Part shown: in pieces, positions 61,301 to 64,000 of the stretch
Numbering within the stretch: the stretch's first letter is position 1
Layout of the letters: every line of letters begins with the position of its first letter
From: Plumapathes pennacea
Taxonomy: Eukaryota; Cnidaria; Anthozoa; Antipatharia; Myriopathidae
Direction: 5' to 3'
NCBI GenBank assembly: GCA_964036295.1
Contig: OZ038469.1
Location: forward strand, 11,775,591-11,839,590
Length of the DNA stretch: 64,000 nt
The notes under the pieces: generated by a model
The model's database searches: none
Seen by the model: the letters and a program-made list of their open reading frames with translations, nothing else
What the model was told of the DNA's origin: nothing
Translations under genes and position numbers: made by a program

Positions 61301-63958
61301 AAGTGATAAAACTAAACAAAGAACAAGTTCTATACCGTAAATTATTCGATGTCGTGGGAAAAGAGTGGTTTTTAGATGACTGTTAAAAACCAAAACCAAA
61401 GTAGTACACTTTCAACCAATCAGAAACTAACTAGTAATTTGCGTTTGGTTTTACTTTGAAGAAACCAATCAGCAGTGCGAGGAAACGCCATCGCCACTTC
61501 CTTGCTTGCGTGAGAACATCGCAATCGTTTCTTTTGTTTGTTTGTTTTTTGTTGTTGTTGTTTTTTTTTTTATGTTGTTACTGATTGACCAAGAATGTTC
61601 TTAAACTTTTGGATGAATCTAAAAGCGTAGGAAAGTAACGCAAACCCAAAGTTCACACGATTACTTTCAACAGTCATCCGAAAACGGCTTTACTACCATT
61701 TGGGGAACAAACCGCAAGTTTTAAATCAAGAAGATGGAAATAATTGAAAGCTTGTTTTAATTCGGGACATTTTAAAGAGAAGCTATAATTAGGATAGAAC
61801 ATTCATTTTGTTCATTTCGCTTGTTTAAAAGAAGAAGACAAAGAGTGTGGACTTGTCAAAAGGATTAGACTAATCGTAATCCTTTTTGAGACATTTCTCA
61901 CCAAAGGAGGTAACTTGTCTTGAGGTTTCTCAGTTTCGTCTTCTTCTTCTGTCGCTTCAACTTCCTCTTCGTCGCTGGAATAACTTTCCTGTAGAAAAGA
62001 AAATCCTATTAAATACACTGACAAATACCTGTCGATCCATTACATTTTAGACATAAGACAAACCCCAAAAGGACGAATTCAAAAGGACAAGCCGGTCAAT
62101 AATCTCGGCCACTTCCTCAATGAACTCCTTACCCTTCGCTCGTATCCTTCATCTACTTCGTCGTAGTCCTTCGTCGTGTTTCCCATCAAAGACAGATAAT
62201 ACAGGTGTTTTTCATAGTCTCTCTCCTGCAACAACAAAGCTGTTGTAAGTAAACAACTTTGACCCGTGTTGATAAGCCAAAATTTTAAAACCGATATCGG
62301 TAAAAAATTAACCCAAAATCGCGACGCGTCAAACAGGGCACATACTTAGGAAACCCTAAAAGTAACATACATCGTGTAGTAAGCATAAGTAACTGGTATA
62401 ATGTAGTAATCTATCGCTTCTATTTTCTATTTTAATCTCAGCCTTAATTTCGCAAAAGTTTTCAGTCAGCGATGAAACTTGCCTGTATCAATAATGTTAT
62501 CGTGTTTTTATGTTTTTTGCTAATCGGTGGAAGGCTTATTTACAGTCAGTTAATCAACTCATTAAGGTCTAATAATTTAGAACGAGTTTGGCCTACAACT
62601 AAGAAATGTGCCTTTCTAAGTCCCACATTATTCTTCTTGTTGTCGAAAACCCCAACCAAAACGACATATACAGTGCCAATCACAAAGGCTGTACGAAACC
62701 ACTACAACTAGAATCCAATAGAATTTGCAATTGGTTTCACTTTGAACAGCGGTCCAATTTGCAGTGCCAAAAAAAAAAGCCATCGTCATTTCCTTGCTTG
62801 CATGACGAGAACATAAGCAGGTTTTCCTTTTGTTCCTGATTGGCCGAGAATGCTGCTAAACTTGTGTGGACCAATTAAAAAGTGCAGCATAATACATACA
62901 CGTAAAGACTAGCTAGATCGTATACAATCTGCTGCAAGAAGTGTGGCTAAAATATGGGCCCTGCTTAATAGCACGTTAATAAAGTTGGCAGACTGTTCCA
63001 AAGTATGGAAGCGATTAACACAAACGCTCTATCTATCTATCAATCTACAAGTTGAAGCACGTCTAAGTGAAAGCCATGTTTACAGTCCTCTTACCCATTC
63101 TCCCAAATCGTAATAGGGCTCGGTATTTTGTATTCTCTTCTCCATCAACTGCAGGTGATGAAAAGAGATTACATAAATATTTAGCACACATAAAAATACT
63201 TAGAACTGAGATGTACTTTAAGATTGCATCGGCAAGGAGAAAAACGTATAGTAAATGGACTAGGGGTTGATGTGTGAAAACTGGACGCCGTTAAAGAGAC
63301 CCTGTCACCGTAGATGCTTTGCGCGCCCAGTGACTGATGGCGGATTCTCATGTTTTTCTACGTTTTATCGCAAAATAAATTAGCAAAAACTCAGAAAGTG
63401 TATTGAATATGGCAAGTAGCGATAGTCAAATCGATCAGTCGTAACGCGGGCGCCTCAGGAAAGTCGAGCTCCGGATGCAAATATAAACATGGGCGTGCAA
63501 AGCATCTAAGGTGAGAGGGTCTCTTTAAGAAATTTGAGCTGACGTTTTAAACGTTAGCTATCAAGGGTGTTCTTTAAGGGAGGTTTCACTGTACGCTGAA
63601 AAGGAACCAACGAAGAGGTGCGCGAAAATGTAGCCACGTGACATACCCTGTTTTCTCTGTTAATCACTCTCATCCTTCTTTCTCTGTATCTTTTTAGTCT
63701 GTCTTTCCTGGGGAAGAAAAAAGAGGTATTTCCAATTCATTTCCATTTCAATGACATCAGTGGCCAAAATCCAAATTCCAGATTGTTAATTAGAAAAAAT
63801 TTCACCACACGTGATCACTAAGTGCAGTTGAACACTTACTTGGGTTTGTACGACATGTTCTGATGGTCGACTCTCGCTGGTGACTGTTTTATTTCGACGA
63901 GTTTTTCCAGGATCTGTTGATTTTGCCGCGCGATTTCCGCCTGGCGCTCTTGCTCCAA
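34727..63958 (-). CDS. Giant 16-repeat annexin (four annexin cores), 51 exons seen, 5' end open
   Basis: Annexins are cytosolic proteins that bind acidic phospholipid membranes in a Ca2+-dependent way. Here 51 exons on the minus strand splice with GT/AG borders and matching phases into 4,518 nt (1,505 residues plus stop, TGA at 34727-34729). Layout in residues counted from the first exon seen: 1-175 coiled coil and charged region; 176-475 core A; 516-820 core B; 862-1160 core C; 1189-1505 core D. Each core has four repeats of about 70 residues. The strongest hallmarks are the GLGT/GVGT loops of repeat 2 (residues 263, 602, 947, 1288), the following LCxRxN-type helices, and acidic partners such as KGDLSGD and SSETSGD about 40 residues later. 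Exon coordinates are given under the segment entries. The first exon is open at its 5' side and preceded by a splice acceptor, so the true start is likely outside the window. Family assignment is certain; the single-transcript model is strong because every junction keeps frame. Confidence 0.94.
35205..35397. repeat. Dispersed repeat family X, copy 1
   Basis: Shares with copies at 38735-38962, 44860-45062 and 52630-52852 the motifs TGATCAACTTCAATTTTCTC, GCAGTATGGAGAAATTGG and a TTGGGAG end. It is in the same orientation as copy 2 and opposite to copies 3 and 4. It lies in the intron between the last two annexin exons; the rest of that intron (34855-35204) shows nothing. Confidence 0.6.
35942..36078. 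repeat. Inverted repeats in an annexin intron
   Basis: A hairpin CCTCGCTCGTGAAAACGAGG at 35942-35961, and arms TCAAACGTCGAACTTTT (35974) and AAAAGTTTGACGTTTGA (ending 36076). Probably a decayed TIR element. Confidence 0.45.
37640..37790. repeat. Trinucleotide-rich (ACT/ACC-type) tract, left half
   Basis: Irregular ACTACTACT/ACCATTACC-like repeats. The tract resumes at 38352, so the TIR element at 37791-38351 was inserted into it. Confidence 0.7.
37791..38351. mobile_element. MITE with 30-bp TIRs and TA target duplication
   Basis: TIRs TAGAGTGATTTCAATAAACC... (37791-37820) and its inverse (38322-38351) differ at one position in 30. Both outer ends are TA, consistent with the TA target duplication of Tc1/mariner-type transposons. 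The 500-bp interior has no convincing coding frame. Near-identical TIRs suggest a recent insertion. Confidence 0.8.
38352..38515. repeat. Trinucleotide-rich tract, right half
   Basis: ACTACTACT/CCACTACC-like repeats continuing the tract that ends at 37790. It stops close to the annexin exon at 38526-38605. Confidence 0.7.
38735..38962. repeat. Dispersed repeat family X, copy 2
   Basis: Contains GAGTGATCAACTTTAAATTT, CAGTATGGAGAACTTGGC and the end TTGGGAGTAAAAGGGTTA. It ends about 9 bp from the annexin exon at 38971-39004, on the donor side. Confidence 0.65.
39965..40032. repeat. (AAC)n microsatellite
   Basis: About 68 bp of AAC units with few interruptions, ending about 13 bp from the acceptor of the annexin exon at 39858-39952. 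Confidence 0.9.
40606..41149 (-). CDS. Annexin gene: linker C-D (mini-exon plus one exon, alternative splicing likely)
   Basis: Two in-frame solutions exist. In the preferred one, a 29-nt mini-exon (41121-41149, DNVLDEEEQQ with the split codon) is followed by an exon at 40606-40659 (NLVEEKEKNSRPKLDVTK). In the other, the mini-exon is skipped and the next exon begins at 40652 using a second AG 7 nt downstream. Skipping and the acceptor shift compensate exactly, so both keep frame and differ by 12 residues. The mini-exon has good borders (TTTGCAG acceptor, CAG/GTATGA donor) and sits where the 26-nt linker exons lie in the other linkers. This linker is shorter and more acidic than A-B and B-C. 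Confidence 0.72.
41150..42530. other. Long intron stretch with a 32-bp minisatellite, otherwise featureless
   Basis: Part of the 2.7-kb intron between exon 43883-44000 and the mini-exon. At 41416-41520 a 32-bp unit (GTTAATTTTATTAGTAAG...) is repeated about three times. The rest is AT-rich with no frame or motif I can name. 40660-41120 is likewise empty of recognisable features. Confidence 0.6.
42440..42566 (+). mobile_element. Possible 3' end of a non-LTR retrotransposon with (ATTG)n tail
   Basis: GTATAAATAAAGGATTGATTG followed by ATTG units is the type of ending seen at 3' ends of some L2/CR1-like retrotransposons. No reverse transcriptase frame is visible upstream, so it would be a truncated copy. 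Inference from the tail only. Confidence 0.3.
42595..42722. repeat. Pyrimidine-rich (TCTG/TCTC) low-complexity tract
   Basis: Imperfect CTGTCTGTCT and TCTCTGTCTC-like units. The open frames over it have Ser/Leu/Cys-rich low-complexity products and are not credible genes. Confidence 0.75.
42820..43055. mobile_element. MITE family P, copy 1 (GGCCCGGTTTTTC ends)
   Basis: Begins GGCCCGGTTTTTCGAAAG and ends CTTTGAAAAACCGGGCC, with TAATCCAGGATTA near both ends. Its interior (CTCTCGACCTCTCTGCCAAT, GAAGATGGATTAAAAAGCTT) matches the copy at 58976-59273. Short fragments of the same ends occur near 45290-45335, 50250-50285 and 52155-52210. Confidence 0.85.
43230..43464. mobile_element. MITE family Q, copy 1 (GGCCCCGTCCACACTAA ends)
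   Basis: TIR GGCCCCGTCCACACTAA at the left and TTAGTGTGGACGGGGCC at the right, perfect over 17 bp. The interior is made of further short inverted pieces such as GTTTTCGGTCACCGAAAAC. A truncated copy lies at 60858-60975. Confidence 0.85.
43560..43690. repeat. Tetranucleotide (GAAT/GAAC-type) repeat
   Basis: GAATGAATGAAT, AAATGGATAAATAGATG and GAACGAACGAAC-type units. It explains the repetitive frames on the opposite strand at 43499-43875. Confidence 0.8.
43883..49936 (-). CDS. Annexin gene: core C (repeats 1-4)
   Basis: Exons: 49836-49936, 48972-49085, 48309-48365, 47744-47777, 47593-47672, 46507-46575, 45101-45202, 44501-44683, 43883-44000. Repeat 1 lacks GxGT (DNKREQIKEIISKN). Repeat 2 begins GVGTNEQLLIEMLCPLSN, with a Pro-Leu in place of the usual Ser-Arg after the cysteine, and has RDETHGE downstream. 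Repeat 3 begins KQWGTNEEKFVEIFTVRS, close to the WGTDE form common in repeat 3 of annexins, with LDSEMTGN downstream. Repeat 4 (QGGDTKTAVRIV) lacks the loop. The exon at 44501-44683 is 183 nt, exactly 76 + 107, which are separate exons in cores A and B: an independent intron loss. This core has the most element insertions in its introns. Confidence 0.93.
44860..45062. repeat. Dispersed repeat family X, copy 3
   Basis: Inverse orientation to copies 1 and 2: GAAAATTGAACTTGATCACT, then CTCAGGGGTAAAAGGGTTGA at its end, and ACCCCTGAACTC at its start. Confidence 0.6.
45651..45889. mobile_element. MITE with arms of about 45 bp, rich in GTTGCAA motifs
   Basis: Left arm GGTGTTACACTGGTCGATTC and GCAACGACGATTTGCAACG; the right arm is the inverse, with the same order of motifs. 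The arms are nearly identical. The interior repeats TTGCAACG/CGTTGCAA. Both-strand open frames here (45603-45910) are by-products. Confidence 0.85.
46323..46468. mobile_element. Palindromic MITE-like element
   Basis: Arms AATGATAAAACAATTATT..., GCAAAATATAGTGAATTGCC and, inverted, GGCAAATCACGATATTTTGC..., CCAATAATTGCTTATCATCG. GCAGATC/GATCTGC lies near the centre. Confidence 0.7.
46711..46885. repeat. Element fragment with GTCCGTT/AACGGAC motifs
   Basis: TCTTAACGGACACTCCTCTA, AAAACGGACAGTTGGAGCTG and GGGTGTCCGTCTTAGAAG form loosely inverted pieces. It relates to the GTGTCCG motif of 33287-33411 and 48001-48252. Confidence 0.5.
47120..47583. mobile_element. MITE with AAGGTGCCG ends and CAGGGACATG repeats
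   Basis: The left end AAGGTGCCGAGTCACGTAGC mirrors the right end (inverse AAGGTGCCGGCACACTAG), and CAGGGACATG/CATGTCCCTG pieces recur throughout. At 47139-47245 a 44-bp unit is tandemly repeated about 2.3 times. The element ends 9 bp past the last base of the annexin exon at 47593-47672, close to its splice donor. Confidence 0.8.
48001..48260. repeat. 84-bp tandem repeat, about three copies
   Basis: TCCGCTTACGAGAATGAGTA recurs at 48001, 48085 and 48169, with a partial fourth at 48253. Each unit contains TTTGACTGAGCTTGAGTTTA and GGTGTCCGTATTAGAACTG. Units 1-2 and 2-3 are almost identical. It lies in the intron just beyond exon 48309-48365. Confidence 0.9.
49354..49585. mobile_element. MITE with GGGGCCAATYCA ends
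   Basis: Left end GGGGCCAATTCAATAAACAT; right end ATGATTTATGATTGGCCCC, its imperfect inverse. The arms extend inward through ACAAGTGTATTTTACAAGTT and its partner. Confidence 0.7.
50030..50690 (-). CDS. Annexin gene: lysine-rich linker B-C (two exons)
   Basis: Exons 50665-50690 (26 nt, NDKRKQPK) and 50030-50168 (139 nt). The second encodes a Lys/Ala/Ser-rich stretch including SKSSTVKKDSKGVGDKNK and ends with the first helix of core C (VDECDQLQIAIE). Composition and exon lengths mirror linker A-B. The intron between the two exons carries a CCCCAC-type microsatellite. Confidence 0.88.
50505..50602. repeat. CCCCAC-type microsatellite
   Basis: Runs of CACCCCCACCCCCACC with CCTCATCC interruptions, in the intron between the two linker B-C exons. 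The Pro/His-rich plus-strand frame over it is an artefact of the repeat. C-rich/G-rich strands may fold. Confidence 0.9.
50991..55784 (-). CDS. Annexin gene: core B (repeats 1-4)
   Basis: Exons: 55684-55784, 55130-55243, 54905-54961, 54365-54398, 53481-53560, 53214-53282, 53022-53126, 52419-52494, 51480-51586, 50991-51117. Repeat 1 lacks GxGT (ETDKDNIVDILARN). Repeat 2 begins GLGTDEDMLVEVLCSRTN and has IKGDTSGN downstream, so it keeps a plausible Ca2+ site. Repeat 3 carries KAIGTDEDQF with one extra residue (105-nt exon instead of 102) and KEMSGD downstream. Repeat 4 (VSGDIASLARVI) lacks the loop. The last exon could end at the GTAAGT donor used here (exon end 50991) or 5 nt earlier in the transcript; both leave a one-base remainder but differ in length, and the GTAAGT version is the better consensus and stays in frame. 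All introns are kept, so this core shows the fullest ancestral exon pattern. Confidence 0.93.
51690..52137. mobile_element. MITE with AGGCCCTGTTTAT ends
   Basis: AGGCCCTGTTTATATAAGAA at the left and CCACATAAACAGGGCCT at the right. The interior has GGGACAAC/GTTGTC and CTCGGGG motifs in both orientations. It sits between annexin exons 51480-51586 and 52419-52494. The 186-codon minus-strand frame at 51649-52209 is inside it and is not annexin. Confidence 0.75.
52630..52852. repeat. Dispersed repeat family X, copy 4
   Basis: Contains CATTCCTGAGCTGATAATAC, GAAAATTGCAGTTGATCACC and CTCAGGAGTGATTGGG. Same orientation as copy 3. Confidence 0.55.
53950..54245. mobile_element. MITE family R, copy 1 (AGAGCSGTTTTC ends)
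   Basis: Left end AGAGCGGTTTTCCGATGACT; the right end is the inverse of AGAGCCGTTTTCGGATGACT, and both continue GTCGAAA. The interior contains AACCAAAACCAAAG and GATTGGCTGA-type motifs. Related copies are at 61361-61690 and, decayed, at 62637-62880. Confidence 0.8.
54595..54845. repeat. Tandem repeat of about 66 bp, nearly four copies
   Basis: CACGCGCAAA marks unit starts at 54600, 54663, 54730 and 54796. Units contain ATAATCACTAGTAGCATCAC and TAATAACCTACACC. A CA-rich stretch precedes it. Confidence 0.85.
56068..56457 (-). CDS. Annexin gene: lysine-rich linker A-B (two exons)
   Basis: Exons 56432-56457 (26 nt, KTNKQKQK after a split codon) and 56068-56203 (136 nt). The second is dominated by Lys, Glu, Asp and Ala, with runs such as SPKKKKEE and KKDSKKTD, and ends in the first helix of core B (VDCDELHKAIQ). 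The pattern of a 26-nt exon followed by one of about 136 nt recurs in the B-C linker, so the linker was duplicated with the core. It is low in hydrophobic residues and probably disordered. The basic runs could bind acidic membrane or act as localisation signals; neither can be decided from sequence. Confidence 0.88.
56958..61286 (-). CDS. Annexin gene: core A (repeats 1-4)
   Basis: Exons: end of 61118-61286, then 60707-60798, 60279-60389, 59987-60043, 59786-59819, 59579-59658, 59306-59476, 58075-58150, 57520-57626, 56958-57072. Repeat 1 (residues about 176-262) has no GxGT loop; REDRDRILEI stands in its place. Repeat 2 begins GLGTDEDELIEILCTRSN and ends with KGDLSGD, so a type II Ca2+ site is plausible. 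Repeat 3 has TWSTDE where WGTDE is expected, so the loop glycine is a serine. Repeat 4 (QESDNVAVSRIV) lacks the loop. The exon at 59306-59476 is 171 nt, exactly the sum of the 69-nt and 102-nt exons found separately in cores C and D, so one intron has been lost here. Its repeat-1 exon is 111 nt against 114 nt in the other cores. Confidence 0.93.
57141..57250. mobile_element. Short palindromic element (CATCCTCGGAGACCC ends)
   Basis: CATCCTCGGAGACCCAAGAG at the left and the inverse GGGTCTTTGAGGATG at the right, with GGCAGATC/GATCTGCC inside and a C-rich centre. About 110 bp. Confidence 0.7.
57415..57465. repeat. (TTTG)n microsatellite
   Basis: TTTGTTTGTTTATTTG units. A second simple repeat, TGTGTATGTGTATGTATACG..., lies at 57670-57708. 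Confidence 0.85.
58318..58425. repeat. Hairpin repeat with GGGCTAACG arms
   Basis: ACGTTAGCCCTTCGTCGGAG and GCAAGGGCTGGGCTAACGCT form a stem around 58341-58380. Weaker outer pairs (GAAAGCTGTA, TACGGCTTTC) extend it. Probably a dispersed repeat. Confidence 0.6.
58671..58932. repeat. 100-bp tandem repeat with an inverted end
   Basis: CTATCTTGAAC recurs at a 100-bp period (58676, 58776, third partial near 58876), with GGTTATCTCGAACTCCCCGC in each unit. The right end (GTTCGAGATAGCGGGGTTCT) is inverted relative to the units, as in a TIR element whose left arm was amplified. Confidence 0.75.
58976..59273. mobile_element. MITE family P, copy 2
   Basis: Same order of motifs as 42820-43055: CGTTTTTCGAAAG, CTCTCGACCTCTCTGCCAAT, GAAGATGGATTAAAAAGCTT, TAATCCAGGATTAGCCTAAT, AAAACCGGGC. 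It carries an additional terminal piece (TTAGCCTTATCGTGCTTTGA, ACAACCGGGCCC), so the right end is duplicated. It ends 33 bp from the annexin exon at 59306-59476. Confidence 0.85.
60090..60134. repeat. Poly(T)/TTTC low-complexity tract
   Basis: TTTTTCTTTT units ending in a T run, in the intron between exons 59987-60043 and 60279-60389. Confidence 0.8.
60811..60838. repeat. Poly(A) run next to a splice acceptor
   Basis: More than 20 A on the plus strand. On the transcribed strand this is a T run directly upstream of the acceptor of exon 60707-60798, so it may act as its polypyrimidine tract. Confidence 0.8.
60858..60975. mobile_element. MITE family Q, copy 2 (5'-truncated)
   Basis: Matches the right half of 43230-43464: GTTTTCGGTCACCGAAAAC, TCTTAGTGTGGACGGGAGGC, GGATAAATAAATATCCG, ending TTAGTTTGGACGGGGC. 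The left terminus is missing. Confidence 0.8.
61118..63958 (-). CDS. Annexin gene: N-terminal coiled-coil and charged region (exons 1-6)
   Basis: Exons in transcript order: 63840-63958, 63647-63707, 63095-63148, 62133-62225, 61902-61988, 61118-61286. Exon 1 encodes a Glu/Gln/Leu-rich helix (starts LEQERQAEIARQ, continues ILEKLVEIKQ) typical of a coiled coil. Exon 2 is very basic (RLKRYRERRMRV). Exon 3 carries a PYYDLGEW motif. Exon 5 is strongly acidic, including SYSSDEEEVEATEEEDE. Exon 6 is a lysine-rich linker leading into the first helix of core A (LSEDALCQHVEDLHDAFQ). An in-frame ATG at 63854-63856 could start a shorter protein, MSYKPK..., but the frame is open through the whole exon and an acceptor AG sits at 63959-63960. 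I therefore treat that ATG as internal. I do not recognise a named domain here. The acidic stretch could bind Ca2+ or basic partners, but that is a guess. Confidence 0.85.
61361..61690. mobile_element. MITE family R, copy 2
   Basis: Ends AAGAGTGGTTTTTAGATGAC and ACAGTCATCCGAAAACGGCT; interior AACCAAAACCAAAG, CCAATCAG and ACTGATTGACCAAG in the order seen at 53950-54245. Confidence 0.75.
62637..62880. mobile_element. MITE family R, decayed copy 3
   Basis: Retains TTGTCGAAAACCCCAACCAA, TTGGTTTCACTTTGAA, CATTTCCTTGCTTGCATGA, CTGATTGGCCGAGAATG and TTGTGTGGACCAATTAAAAA, but the ends are lost. Confidence 0.5.
63291..63528. mobile_element. MITE with TTAAAGAGACCCT ends
   Basis: Left TTAAAGAGACCCTGTCACCG with TAGATGCTTTGCGCGCCC; right GGGCGTGCAAAGCATCTA and GAGAGGGTCTCTTTAA, the imperfect inverse. 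It lies in the intron between the second and third exons seen. Confidence 0.8.
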
Positions 63959-64000
63959 CTGTTTTCAGTAAAACAAAAAAAAAAAACAATCAACTATAGG

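Noticed and set aside
63854-63856. ATG as the true start of the annexin protein
   Set aside because: The same frame is open upstream to a good acceptor AG at 63959-63960 and encodes a coiled-coil-like helix, so it is more likely internal. It stays possible as a start of a shorter form.
1-64000. tRNA, rRNA or other structured RNA genes
   Set aside because: I saw no cloverleaf-like sequence with A and B box motifs and no rRNA-like stretch; this is by eye only.

Overview
The window looks like nuclear DNA of a metazoan, most likely an anthozoan cnidarian (coral or sea anemone). That placement is inference: it rests on an intron-rich animal-type annexin gene, AT-rich introns, and many short elements with terminal inverted repeats (TIRs) of kinds I associate with cnidarian genomes. 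I see no bacterial features, no tRNA or rRNA gene and no CRISPR array.

Left half (about 1-32,230). A head-to-tail satellite array with a 334-bp monomer fills 715-20,707 and 22,916-32,230, about 88 monomers in all. Internal monomers are nearly identical and edge monomers are decayed. Longer blocks are duplicated within the array: a 5-monomer 1,670-bp block, and a block of about 3.3 kb repeated at a 4,677-bp offset. A 2,208-bp foreign segment with short inverted ends (20,708-22,915) interrupts a single monomer. Sequences outside the array are related to each other: an inverted pair (181-310 and 32,258-32,379) and split direct repeats (39-170 and 32,925-33,150). The array may therefore sit inside, or have grown from, a larger repeat unit.

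Right half (34,727-63,958, minus strand). One very large annexin gene occupies this half. I could chain 51 coding exons with consistent splice sites and phases, giving 4,518 nt, or 1,505 residues plus stop. The frame is still open at the right-hand edge of the last exon, so the 5' end probably lies beyond the window. The protein has a coiled-coil and charged N-terminal region followed by four complete annexin cores (A-D) of four repeats each, 16 repeats in total, joined by lysine-rich linkers. Annexin A6, the familiar large annexin, has eight. Exon lengths and phases recur in all four cores, so the gene grew by duplicating whole cores. Core D is the most canonical. In cores A-C the first and fourth repeats have lost the GxGT calcium loop, and repeat 2 keeps it everywhere. 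The expected role is calcium-dependent binding or cross-linking of acidic phospholipid membranes.

The introns and the space between array and gene are packed with short TIR elements (MITE-like), several in two or more copies, plus microsatellites and minisatellites. None of them appears to disrupt an exon.
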